Part shown: positions 1 through 9,747 of the stretch, piece after piece
Layout of the letters: every line of letters starts with the position of its first letter
Position numbering within the stretch: the stretch's first letter is position 1
Source: Pseudomonadota bacterium
Lineage (GTDB): Bacteria > Verrucomicrobiota > Verrucomicrobiia > Limisphaerales > SXTU01
DNA length: 64,000 nt
Direction: 5' to 3'
Assembly (NCBI GenBank): GCA_009924135.1
Contig: RFSE01000006.1
Coordinates: forward strand, 1-64,000
Made by a program: the position numbers and the translations under genes
The notes under the pieces: generated by a model
What the model saw: only the letters and a program-made list of their open reading frames with translations
The model's database searches: none
What the model was told of the DNA's origin: nothing

Positions 1-194
1 TCGGGGCGCTTCAGGAAAGTTTGCGGGCGCCTCCGTGGCGCGGCGGCGAAAACGGAAGTCAAATTCTGAAACGGGGCGTTTTTTGACGGGCTGCTAACCA
101 CGATTGGACATATTACAAACTTGAGCCGCACAAGCTGGAGTTTCCAAACCGCGCGCGCGACTCCCAGTTTGGATTTACCATCACATTTCAAGTA

Positions 195-626
195 TTGGAG
201 AATGACACTCCGTTTCGCGACATCGTTGCCGAATGCATTCTGAAGGCTTTAGGAGACCGCAAGTTCACAGGTTCGTGCGAGTGCTACGAGCACGTAGGAC
301 TTTTCGGAGAACCGCCGATGGCGACACAACTCTATCGAATTGCTTTGTGCCTACGGAATGATAGTGGCCGTGATTTGAAGGCTTACGATTGGTGGAAGTT
401 GTTTGAATCCGATTTGGTAAAGCTTACGAGCGAGCGCACCAAAGGAATCGAACCAACGGATTTTTCCGAGCTATCCGAGATGACAGCTATTCGCATCGAA
501 CCCCTTTCTTGCGGAGCGTTGTTTGAGAACGGCGAACCCGAAGCAGTGACGCTCAGACAAGATGAGCAAGAGGAAACGCCGTTGTTGAAGCTAATTCAGG
601 AAAGAATCTATTGGCGCAACGCATAG
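195..626 (+). CDS. hypothetical protein (start uncertain; protein-like frame continues upstream to a stop at 84-86)
   Basis: 143 aa ORF from TTG; codons 87-194 in the same frame are open (WTYYKLEPHKLEFPNRARDSQFGFTITFQVLE), no ATG seen. Confidence 0.5.
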   Translation: MENDTPFRDIVAECILKALGDRKFTGSCECYEHVGLFGEPPMATQLYRIALCLRNDSGRDLKAYDWWKLFESDLVKLTSERTKGIEPTDFSELSEMTAIRIEPLSCGALFENGEPEAVTLRQDEQEETPLLKLIQERIYWRNA

Positions 627-631
627 CCCGT

Positions 632-735
632 TCAATTCGTGTTCCCAGCCAACTCTTTCTCAAAATCTCCGATCTCTTCAATTAGCACCAAGGAAAGTTG
701 AGAGGTCATGGTTGATGGTTGACGCCCGGAATCAG
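632..735 (-). repeat. carB-tail repeat copy D (tail segment 632-688 encodes VLIEEIGDFEKELAGNTN*, then a GTTGAxx heptad tract)
   Basis: aligns along its length with copy C at 1202-1305; reverse strand resembles the CarB end [18 protein letters not shown]. Confidence 0.8.
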
Positions 736-752
736 TCTTTTCGAACTGCCGT

Positions 753-932
753 TCATGCAGCCTCGTCCTCCGCGTATTCCTCAGTCGAATGCGGCACCGG
801 CACCGTCATGCCTCCCTCGCGCAGAACGGGGATGTGCTCTTCGATGGCCTCGTCCATGAGCTTTACCACCTCTTCCCGCGTGGTTGCCGCGGGCACGCCA
901 ACGGACTTGGGCAGGATGACGCGATACCTCAT
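753..932 (-). CDS. short toxin-antitoxin-related protein, 59 aa, HicB-like C-terminus (possibly a RelE/HicB chimeric remnant)
   Basis: MRYRVILPKSVGVPAATTREEVVKLMDEAIEEHIPVLREGGMTVPVPHSTEEYAEDEAA; ATG overlaps the stop of the upstream ORF (ATGA). Not in supplied ORF track. Confidence 0.6.
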   Translation of the reverse strand: MRYRVILPKSVGVPAATTREEVVKLMDEAIEEHIPVLREGGMTVPVPHSTEEYAEDEAA

Positions 933-1159
933 TTGCGCCGGGCGTTGCGTTTGAGCTGATAGTGCGCGAGGGAAACCACCTTCCCCGCCGCCACCTCGGC
1001 CTGCACCTTCGGCCGGGCGGTGTCGTAGGCGCGGAGATCGGCGAGTTCCTCCTCGGCTTCACGGAGGCGGTCGTAGGTGGCCATGTCCAGCAGCACACCC
1101 ACCCGCTTGCCCTTCGCGTCGGTCACGAACTGCTCAGGCTTCAAGGCTGGCGCTTTCAT
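929..1159 (-). CDS. Phd/RelB-like antitoxin family protein
   Basis: 76 aa; LKPEQFVTDAKGKRVGVLLDMATYDRLREAEEELADLRAYD pattern typical of prevent-host-death/RelB-like proteins; coupled to downstream ORF. Confidence 0.6.
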   Translation of the reverse strand: MKAPALKPEQFVTDAKGKRVGVLLDMATYDRLREAEEELADLRAYDTARPKVQAEVAAGKVVSLAHYQLKRNARRK

Positions 1160-1201
1160 GGCGGCAAGTTAGCAGCCCGCCCACCGGCCGGCAATGGGCT
1201 A

Positions 1202-1305
1202 CTAATTCTTCGCCCCGGCCAACACTTCTTCAAAATCCACGATCTCCTTGATCTGCACCGAAGCAGGTTGAGAGTTAATGGTTGAGAGTTGAGAGTCGGA
1301 ATCAG
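1202..1305 (-). repeat. carB-tail repeat copy C (1202-1258 encodes [18 protein letters not shown])
   Basis: same 18-residue tail plus stop as the end of the CarB half ending at 2275; followed by heptad tract gttgaga/gttaatg/gttgaga/gttgaga. Confidence 0.9.
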
Positions 1306-1430
1306 TTGTTGGCGGACGCGAGGACTTCTTCGAAGTCCACGATCTCCTTGATCTGCATCAGGAACCACCGGTCAGTCTTTGTGAGATTAAAAATCTACTC
1401 GATGGTGAAGCCGGCGCGCGCAGGGCGTGG
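1302..1430 (-). repeat. carB-tail repeat copy B ([35 protein letters not shown])
   Basis: about 129 bp near-identical to carB 2275-2401, with an internal TAG and a 2-bp insertion. Confidence 0.92.
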
Positions 1431-1440
1431 TGCTTTCCTT

Positions 1441-1650
1441 TCATTCGTGAACCGGCAAGGGCATGCCGTAAAGCCGCTCAAACAGGCGGCGCTTGCGTTC
1501 GCTTTCCGGCAAGTCACCGGGCAGCGAGGCCAGCACCATGCGGCGGGCCGCTTCAAACATCTCCACCCCCATGCGGAAGCGTTCCGCGCCGGAGCGGGCC
1601 ATCAACCGGGCGCGCACCATTTCGGCTACCTCGGGCGGCGTGTCGGTCAT
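1441..1650 (-). CDS. small hypothetical protein partnered with nucleotidyltransferase
   Basis: MTDTPPEVAEMVRARLMARSGAERFRMGVEMFEAARRMVLASLPGDLPESERKRRLFERLYGMPLPVHE; ATGA overlap with upstream CDS. Confidence 0.7.
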   Translation of the reverse strand: MTDTPPEVAEMVRARLMARSGAERFRMGVEMFEAARRMVLASLPGDLPESERKRRLFERLYGMPLPVHE

Positions 1651-2186
1651 GGCTGGCATTCGAGCCACAGGCTATGCAGCCCCAGTTCCCTCGTCCAGCG
1701 CTCGATGTAGGCCGTGTCAGCGCCGGTGCCGGCCAGGTTGCGGACATCGCGCAGTTGCAGTTCGGAATGGGAGTCCTTCGCCCACCACAGCTTGGAGATG
1801 ATGAGGTCTTCCTTGCTGGCGATCCAAGTGGAGAAGTCCTCGATGGTGATGCGTTGGCGGCGCTCGAACTCGACAAGGCGGTAGGGAGAGCCTTTGCGGA
1901 TGATGCAATCCACTTTGATGATGCTCTCCTGGTGGATGAGGTTGAAGAGGGATTCATGCGCGATGGAACTGCTGACGGCCTCGCGGGAGACGTAGTAATC
2001 GGGCGTGAACAGCCGAACGACGCTGTCCGTGTCACGCGGGGTGAGGGCGACCACCAGATCAATGTCACGCGTCATGCGGGGCTGAGCGTAGTAGTTCATC
2101 GCCATCGAGCCGGTGAGCATGTAGGCCATGCCGCCTTGCTCCAGCCTGGCGGACACGTCGCGGACGATGTCGAGTTCGTCATGCAT
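1647..2186 (-). CDS. nucleotidyltransferase-fold protein (AbiEii/DUF6036-like)
   Basis: MLTGSMAMNYYAQPRMTRDIDLVV nucleotidyltransferase motif; alternative start at 2225. Confidence 0.7.
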   Translation of the reverse strand: MHDELDIVRDVSARLEQGGMAYMLTGSMAMNYYAQPRMTRDIDLVVALTPRDTDSVVRLFTPDYYVSREAVSSSIAHESLFNLIHQESIIKVDCIIRKGSPYRLVEFERRQRITIEDFSTWIASKEDLIISKLWWAKDSHSELQLRDVRNLAGTGADTAYIERWTRELGLHSLWLECQP

Positions 2187-2274
2187 GGGAGCAAGGCTCG
2201 GCAGGCTTGTTCTCCCGAGAGCCACACCTGCGGGTCTGACTCAAGGTTGCACGCATGGATTGCCTGGGTTCCGA

Positions 2275-3825
<1,551 letters not shown>

Positions 3826-4013
3826 CTGAAAGTGGCTCGACCGGAACGTCGCCAGACCAACCCCCATGGCTGAGTCTGCCGCGCTCCGCAAAAGCTCGGT
3901 GAGTGAACGCAATCCCGCGCCGCTTGTCAGCGGTATTTTTTCGGGCGGTGAGCGCTTCGGCCCCGCTCGGTTTCTTGCAGGTGTCAGGGAAACGGAGCGA
4001 ATGCGCATGGCCG

Positions 4014-4089
4014 TGTAGCGCGGGCAGCCCTGCCCGCGCGTTGCCGCTGAACGGGGCCGGGATCGCGCGGGCACGGCTGCCCGCGCTAC
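4014..4089. repeat. palindromic element (gtagcgcgggca...tgcccgcgctac)
   Basis: inverted arms 4014-4039 and 4064-4089; related half-element at 36197-36224. Confidence 0.75.
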
Positions 4090-4165
4090 GATCAACCGCT
4101 TATCGGTCGGCTCAGGCATTCAGGCGAATGTCCGGGGGCGTCCGGCACGTCTATCCACGGAAGCC

Positions 4166-7100
4166 ATGAACATTTACCTTCGCGCGGCCCTCCTCGGGGT
4201 CCTCCTCGCCGCCCGTCCCTGCCCGGCCGGCCAGACCAATCTGAACGGCCGCACCTTCACGTTGCCCGATGGCTTCACGGTGGAACTCGTCGCCCGCGCG
4301 CCGCTCGTCAACCGGCCCGTGTCCATCGCCTTCGATCCGCATGGCCGGCTCTACGCGACGGATTCCTCGGGCTCCAGCGAGAAGGGGCCGACCCAGTACG
4401 AGCGCAAGGACCACCGCATCGTGCGGCTGGAGGACACGACCGGCACGGGCGTGTTCGACAAGTCGGTGGTGTTCGCGGACAAGATGATGTTCCCCGAGGG
4501 CGCGCTGTTTCACGACGGTTCACTCTACGTAGCCGCCCCGCCCCAGATCTGGAAGCTCACGGATACCGACGGCGACGGCATCGCGGACAAACGCGAGGTC
4601 TGGCACGATGGCAAGACATTGACTGGTTGCGCAAACGACCTGCACGGGCCGTACCTGGGACCGGACGGGTGGATTTACTGGTGCAAGGGCGCGTTTGCCG
4701 AGCAGCGCTACACGCTCCCGAATGGGAAGCCCTTCGTCACGCGCGCCTCGCACATTTTCCGCGCGCGGCCGGACGGCACGGGCCTCGAACCCGTGCTCAC
4801 CGGCGGCATGGACAATCCGGTGGGCGTGGCCTTTCACTCGACGGGCGAGCGGTTCCTGAGCTGCACGTTCGTGCAGCCCGGCGGCGGCAAGCGCGACGGC
4901 CTGCTGCACGCGGTGTACGGCGGCGTTTACGGCAAGGAGCAGTCCGCCCTCGACGGCCATCCGCGCACGGGCGATCTCATGCCGGTGATGACGCACATGG
5001 GCGCAGCCGCGCCGTGCGGGCTGACCACGTATCGCTCGCGCGTCTTCGGTGCTGACTGGTCGGACAACCTGCTCGCGTGCTACTTCAACCTGCACAAGGT
5101 CGTACGCCACGAACTGATCCCCGACGGCGCGACCTTCAAGACGAAGGACACCGACCTCCTCGCCAGCACCGACGTGGACTACCACCCGACGGACGTGCTC
5201 GAAGACGCGGACGGCAGCGTGCTCATCGTGGACACGGGCGGCTGGTACAAGATCTGTTGCCCCACCTCGCAGCTCGCCAAGCCCGACGTGCTCGGGGCGA
5301 TCTACCGGGTGCGCAAGACCGGCCAGCCCAAGTCGGAAGACCCGCGCGGCCTCAAGCTCAACTGGCCCGCCCTCCAGCCTGCCGACCTCGCCAAGCTTCT
5401 CGCCGATGAACGCCTCTATGTCCGCCAGCGCGCGATCCAGGAACTGGGCAAGCGCGGGGAAGCAGCGGTCCCGGCGTTGCGTGACGTGGTGGTAGCAGCC
5501 GACGTGAGGAGGCTCACTTCCAATCCGAAACCAGAAACAAAAAAGCAGAAACAGTTATCAGAGCCTCCTCACGTCGGCTGCTACCCGGGGGAAATTCGCC
5601 GCGACGCCGTGTGGGCGCTGTCGCACATTTCCGGTCCCGCTGCACGCGAGGCTGTGCGCACGGCCCTTAATGATACGGATGCCTCCGTCCGCCATGCGGC
5701 CATTCACGTGGCCAGCATCTGGCGCGATGGACACGCGGAAGGACGGCTCACGGCGATCAGCGAATCGGACGATGCCGCCCTGGCCCGCGCCGCTGCCGAA
5801 GGGCTCGGACGCATGAACGCCACCAACTCCGCAGCGGCCTTGCTGGCGGCAGCCGACCGGGCGCGCGCGAGCACCGCGACCATGTCGGACGCCCAGCGCG
5901 TCCTCTGGCACTCGCTCACCTACGCCGTCATTGAAATGGCATCGGGTGAAGCCATCGGCACGCAACTCACCGCCCGCGGGCCGACGGCCGCAACGCTCAT
6001 CGCCCTCGCGCACAGCGGGAGCACGGCACTCAAGCCGGAAGCCATCATCCCGTTGCTGCGTTCGCGCGACCCGGTGGTGAAGCAAACCGCACTGTGGATT
6101 GCCAGCCAGCGCTCAGACTGGGCTCCCCGGATTGCCAACACTTACTACCGAGACCTGTTTCATGACGTGATCCCAAAACCCGACCCGATCGATACGCCCA
6201 TGATTCTCGCCAAGCTCGCGAAGTTTCCTGAGGTCCAGGAATCGCTGGCGAGCCTCAGTGGGATTGCCCAAGTGCCACGTGACTCGCGGCTGATCGCATT
6301 GCGGGCGATGGCTGCATCCGGGGTGAAGGACACTCCAGCGCGCTGGGTTGCCACCGTCACTGAGTTGCTCACCAGCTCTGACAGTGAAATCCTCCGCCAG
6401 GCTGTTGCGACCTCGCGCACGTTCACGCCGCCGAAGACTACTTCCGTTGCGTTCATCCGCGCGTTGCAGGACGTCGGAGAGTCTGACTCCGGGCCAGCGG
6501 AAGTGCGTCTGGATGCCCTTGCCACCGCCGGCAGCCTGGCATCCGTTTCGGAACCGCTATTCTCCTTCCTGCGCACCAGCCTGGAGTCCACAAAGCCCAT
6601 GCTCACCCGCAGCGCCGCCGCAGGCGTGCTGGCCAAGGCGAAGCTGACCGGCACACAACAGCTTACCCTGGCCGACACGATGAAAGGCATTTCACCGCTG
6701 GATGCCCCGAAGCTGCTGCCGGTGTTTGAGAAGTCGCCAAACGAGGAGCTGGGCCTGAAACTCGTCGCGGCGTTGAAGGATTCCACCGGCTTGCGCGGGC
6801 TGCGCGTGGACCTGCTCAAGCCGCTGCTGGCGAAGTATCCGAAGTCCGTGCAGGACGCGGGCGCGGACCTGCTCACCCTGCTCAATGCCGACGCGGCAAA
6901 GCAACGCGCGCATCTGGAGGAACTGGTCCCGACGGTGCGCGATGGGGACGTGCGACGCGGGCATCAGCTCTTCAGCAGCCAGAAGGCCGCGTGCTCGACG
7001 TGCCACGCCATCGGTTACCTCGGCGGCAAGCTCGGGCCGGACCTCACGCGCATCGGGCAGGTGCGCACCGAGATGGATTTGCTGGAGAGCATCGTCTATC

Positions 7101-7360
7101 CGAGCGCGAGCTTCGTACGGAGCTACGAGCCGTTCACCGTCGTGCGCAAGGACGGCGAGGACGTGACCGGCATCGTACGCAAGGACGCCCCGGACGAGGT
7201 GATCCTCGCGAACGGTCCCGAGACCGAAGTGCGCATCGCCCGCGCCGACGTGGTGGAAATGCGCCCGGGCAAGGTGTCGCTGATGCCCGATGGTTTGGAG
7301 CAGGCGCTGACGAAGCAGGAGCTGGCGGATTTGCTCGCGTTTCTAAAGGCGGCGAAGTGA
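4166..7360 (+). CDS. PVC-type membrane-bound dehydrogenase/HEAT/CxxCH cytochrome protein
   Basis: signal peptide, beta-propeller N-half (FALDPHGRLYATDSSG-like), HEAT-like middle, C-terminal CSTCH heme motif. Confidence 0.88.
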   Translation: MNIYLRAALLGVLLAARPCPAGQTNLNGRTFTLPDGFTVELVARAPLVNRPVSIAFDPHGRLYATDSSGSSEKGPTQYERKDHRIVRLEDTTGTGVFDKSVVFADKMMFPEGALFHDGSLYVAAPPQIWKLTDTDGDGIADKREVWHDGKTLTGCANDLHGPYLGPDGWIYWCKGAFAEQRYTLPNGKPFVTRASHIFRARPDGTGLEPVLTGGMDNPVGVAFHSTGERFLSCTFVQPGGGKRDGLLHAVYGGVYGKEQSALDGHPRTGDLMPVMTHMGAAAPCGLTTYRSRVFGADWSDNLLACYFNLHKVVRHELIPDGATFKTKDTDLLASTDVDYHPTDVLEDADGSVLIVDTGGWYKICCPTSQLAKPDVLGAIYRVRKTGQPKSEDPRGLKLNWPALQPADLAKLLADERLYVRQRAIQELGKRGEAAVPALRDVVVAADVRRLTSNPKPETKKQKQLSEPPHVGCYPGEIRRDAVWALSHISGPAAREAVRTALNDTDASVRHAAIHVASIWRDGHAEGRLTAISESDDAALARAAAEGLGRMNATNSAAALLAAADRARASTATMSDAQRVLWHSLTYAVIEMASGEAIGTQLTARGPTAATLIALAHSGSTALKPEAIIPLLRSRDPVVKQTALWIASQRSDWAPRIANTYYRDLFHDVIPKPDPIDTPMILAKLAKFPEVQESLASLSGIAQVPRDSRLIALRAMAASGVKDTPARWVATVTELLTSSDSEILRQAVATSRTFTPPKTTSVAFIRALQDVGESDSGPAEVRLDALATAGSLASVSEPLFSFLRTSLESTKPMLTRSAAAGVLAKAKLTGTQQLTLADTMKGISPLDAPKLLPVFEKSPNEELGLKLVAALKDSTGLRGLRVDLLKPLLAKYPKSVQDAGADLLTLLNADAAKQRAHLEELVPTVRDGDVRRGHQLFSSQKAACSTCHAIGYLGGKLGPDLTRIGQVRTEMDLLESIVYPSASFVRSYEPFTVVRKDGEDVTGIVRKDAPDEVILANGPETEVRIARADVVEMRPGKVSLMPDGLEQALTKQELADLLAFLKAAK
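5491..5585. repeat. palindromic element inserted in frame within CDS 4166-7360
   Basis: perfect 25-bp inverted arms ggtagcagccgacgtgaggaggctc / gagcctcctcacgtcggctgctacc around a heptad-like loop; encodes VAADVRRLTSNPKPETKKQKQLSEPPHVGCYP. Confidence 0.9.
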
Positions 7361-7366
7361 TCGGGT

Positions 7367-7436
7367 AAGGTTTCAGGTTCAAGGGTTCAGGGTTCAGACA
7401 GGGTCGTTGAACTTCGAACCTGAAACCTGAAACCTT
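7367..7436. repeat. inverted repeat with 7-bp-period arms (ttcaggt/aacctga)
   Basis: aaggtttcaggttcaagggttcagggttcaga ... ttcgaacctgaaacctgaaacctt. Confidence 0.8.
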
Positions 7437-7453
7437 GCATCCTTAAACCTTTG

Positions 7454-7975
7454 CTAGGTTAGCAACACTCCCTCAACTGCCAACAACCTCCGCTTCCACT
7501 CCTGCCCGCCGGAGAAGCCGCCGAGGCGGCCGTTGGCGGCCAGCACCCGGTGACAGGGAATGAGCACCGGAATGGGATTGGCACCGCAACCGCCTCCAAC
7601 GGCCCGGGCGGCGCGGCGCTTGCCGAGGTCTTCGGCGATCTCGCCGTAGCTGCGGGTTTCGCCACGCGGGATACGTTGGAGCGCGTCCCAGACGCGCAGG
7701 CGGAACTTCGTGCCACCCGTGAGATCGAGCGGCGGGAGGGATGGTCGTCCGGTGCGCCGCGAAGTTTCGTTCAACGCGGCGAGCAGGGCGGTTTGCGTTT
7801 GCTCCGCCCACCGACGGAATGGAGCGGGGAGTTCATCGGCAGGCGTTGAAACGGGGCGCGTCCGCTTGCTGGGAAAATCCAGCCGGGCCAGACCTGCGGC
7901 CGAGAAGTGGGCGATGAACTCGCCGTGGGGCGTGGGGAGCGGCGCGGTGTGCAGGATTTCAGGTGGGCGTGGCAT
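7454..7975 (-). CDS. methylated-DNA--protein-cysteine methyltransferase
   Basis: IPVLIPCHRVLAANGRLGGFSGGQEWKRRLLAVEG: PCHRV active site. Confidence 0.9.
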   Translation of the reverse strand: MPRPPEILHTAPLPTPHGEFIAHFSAAGLARLDFPSKRTRPVSTPADELPAPFRRWAEQTQTALLAALNETSRRTGRPSLPPLDLTGGTKFRLRVWDALQRIPRGETRSYGEIAEDLGKRRAARAVGGGCGANPIPVLIPCHRVLAANGRLGGFSGGQEWKRRLLAVEGVLLT

Positions 7976-7978
7976 TAG

Positions 7979-8065
7979 GTGGATTAAGATTACGATTAAG
8001 ATGAAGCGCAAGAAGAGTCTGCCTGCCCATCTTGCCCGTAATCTTAATCGTAATCTTAATCCCGC
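7979..8065. repeat. inverted repeat gattaagattacgattaag / cttaatcgtaatcttaatc
   Basis: 19-bp perfect arms flanking about 40 bp. Confidence 0.8.
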
Positions 8066-8074
8066 TCCACCAGT

Positions 8075-8590
8075 TCACCGGTTGCCGACGATGGCCTTGA
8101 ACAGGCCGAACAGCACCGCGAGCAGCACGATGAACAGAAAAATGAAACGGTTGCGGGCGACGCGCCGCTCGTAACGCAGCGGACGCAGGCCCTGAATCTG
8201 GCCGGAATCGAGGAGTTTCACGAGTTTGGGGTTGCTGGAGTGTGTGAGACCGAAACGACGTTTGAAGCCCTGCACCTTCGCCGCGAAGTCGCGCGGGCGC
8301 GGGCCCAGCTCAGGGTGCAGCGCCGGAGCCGGGGCCGGAGCGGCGGTGGCCTTGAGACGATGCTGGTCCACCGGTTCGAAGACCGGCGCGGCGGGCGCGG
8401 GGGCGACGGCGGGGGCGGCTTCGGTTTTCGCCCCGTCCGGCAGCGCGGTGGAGCGGAGCTTCGGCTGACCCGGCCAGAGCGGCTGGCCGGACTCGGCCTG
8501 CTTGATTTGTTCCTGCAATGCCGCGATCTCGGCTTCGAGTGCCCGCGCGCGTTCCGAAAGGGGGTCGGACTTTTTGCGGAACAGGGACAT
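8075..8590 (-). CDS. hypothetical protein, coiled coil plus C-terminal TM helix
   Basis: LSERARALEAEIAALQEQIKQ; RNRFIFLFIVLLAVLFGLFKAIVG. Confidence 0.6.
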   Translation of the reverse strand: MSLFRKKSDPLSERARALEAEIAALQEQIKQAESGQPLWPGQPKLRSTALPDGAKTEAAPAVAPAPAAPVFEPVDQHRLKATAAPAPAPALHPELGPRPRDFAAKVQGFKRRFGLTHSSNPKLVKLLDSGQIQGLRPLRYERRVARNRFIFLFIVLLAVLFGLFKAIVGNR

Positions 8591-8709
8591 GGGAAGCTAC
8601 ACGATGCTGGATGCCGGATGCGGGACGCTGGAGGGAGCAGCACCAGGGCGCTCGCACCCATCGGCGTGCAGCCCGCCTGCCACCCACTTCAAGCATCTGA
8701 CATCCCGGA

Positions 8710-9387
8710 TCATTTTTTGAACAGTAGCAACAGCACGCTGCCCAGCAAGACCGCCACCGCCACGGGCCAGGTGAGCGCGAAGCCGAGGCGGCACAGTTCC
8801 GGGAAACTCTGCGCCCCGAAGAAGTGGCCTTGGATCTTTGCGGGACCGGTGTCGGGCGACGATGAGGAGGACGCGAGCGCGCCGTCGAGCACGGACCATT
8901 TGAGACGGGCCCCGTTCCATTCCATGCGGGCATTCTCGATGGCGGTGAGCGCGCGGGTGAGTTCCACGTTGTAATTGTCGGCGGTCCACGAATCCTCGTT
9001 TACGGCCTGGACCTTGGCGAGCGATTCGCGCAGGCCGGTCAGGGACTTCGCCATCTGCTCGGCGTCACGGCGGGACTTGAGTTCGGCCTCTTCGAGGAGC
9101 ACGAGGCCGCGGGCGAGGTGGTGCAGCATTTCCTCGCGGCCGGTCTGGAGTTCCACGCGGCGGCGGCGGGACTCCTCGAGGTCGGCGCGGGCGCGCTCCA
9201 GCTCGTCCTGGCGACGCTTGAGCTCCGCCAGTTGCTGTTGGGCGTCAGAGACCTTGAGGTCAAGTTCCTCACGGCTGGGCGGACGGCTGGTGGCGGGGTC
9301 GCTCATGGTGACTGGGCGGGCAACGGGCCGGGCGGTGGTGAGAACGTCGCTGTCAACAAACTCCGAATTGTCAAATTCCGAAGACAT
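8710..9387 (-). CDS. hypothetical coiled-coil protein with C-terminal TM helix
   Basis: long E/R/L-rich coiled coil; C-terminal LTWPVAVAVLLGSVLLLLFKK. Confidence 0.65.
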   Translation of the reverse strand: MSSEFDNSEFVDSDVLTTARPVARPVTMSDPATSRPPSREELDLKVSDAQQQLAELKRRQDELERARADLEESRRRRVELQTGREEMLHHLARGLVLLEEAELKSRRDAEQMAKSLTGLRESLAKVQAVNEDSWTADNYNVELTRALTAIENARMEWNGARLKWSVLDGALASSSSSPDTGPAKIQGHFFGAQSFPELCRLGFALTWPVAVAVLLGSVLLLLFKK

Positions 9388-9450
9388 GGCTCACTGTAAT
9401 CACGGCACACGGCGTGGAAAGGGAAAAGGAGCCGAAAGAAAAAAATCAAT

Positions 9451-9735
9451 AAGGAAAGCAGGAGCGCAGGAGAAAGGCGGAAGAAGGCCACGCCAGGCCA
9501 GATTCAACCCGAACTCCGCAGTCGAACTGGTGGGGCGGGCATCTTGCCCGCGAACCTAGGTTCAGAAATTGTCCGCCCCGCCCAGTTGGAAACGCGGGCA
9601 AGATGCCCGCCGAGACAGGCTGGAAGCCTGCCCCACTACGGCAATCGTTCGTTGGACTTCGGAGTTCGGGTTCAAATCGCAGTTGACCGCCCGGACACAA
9701 TTCCACCTCATTCCTGCCTTCCTGCATTCCTTATT
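9451..9735. repeat. nested palindromic region (outer aaggaaagcaggag / ctgccttcctgcattcctt; inner ggcgggcatcttgcccg / gcgggcaagatgcccgcc)
   Basis: multiple inverted arms read directly. Confidence 0.7.
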
Positions 9736-9747
9736 ACCCCCATCCGG

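Noticed and set aside
1156-1710. ORFs 1156..1368 (-) and 1282..1710 (+)
   Set aside because: Arise from the carB-tail repeats, heptad tract and antisense of the 75-aa gene rather than independent genes.
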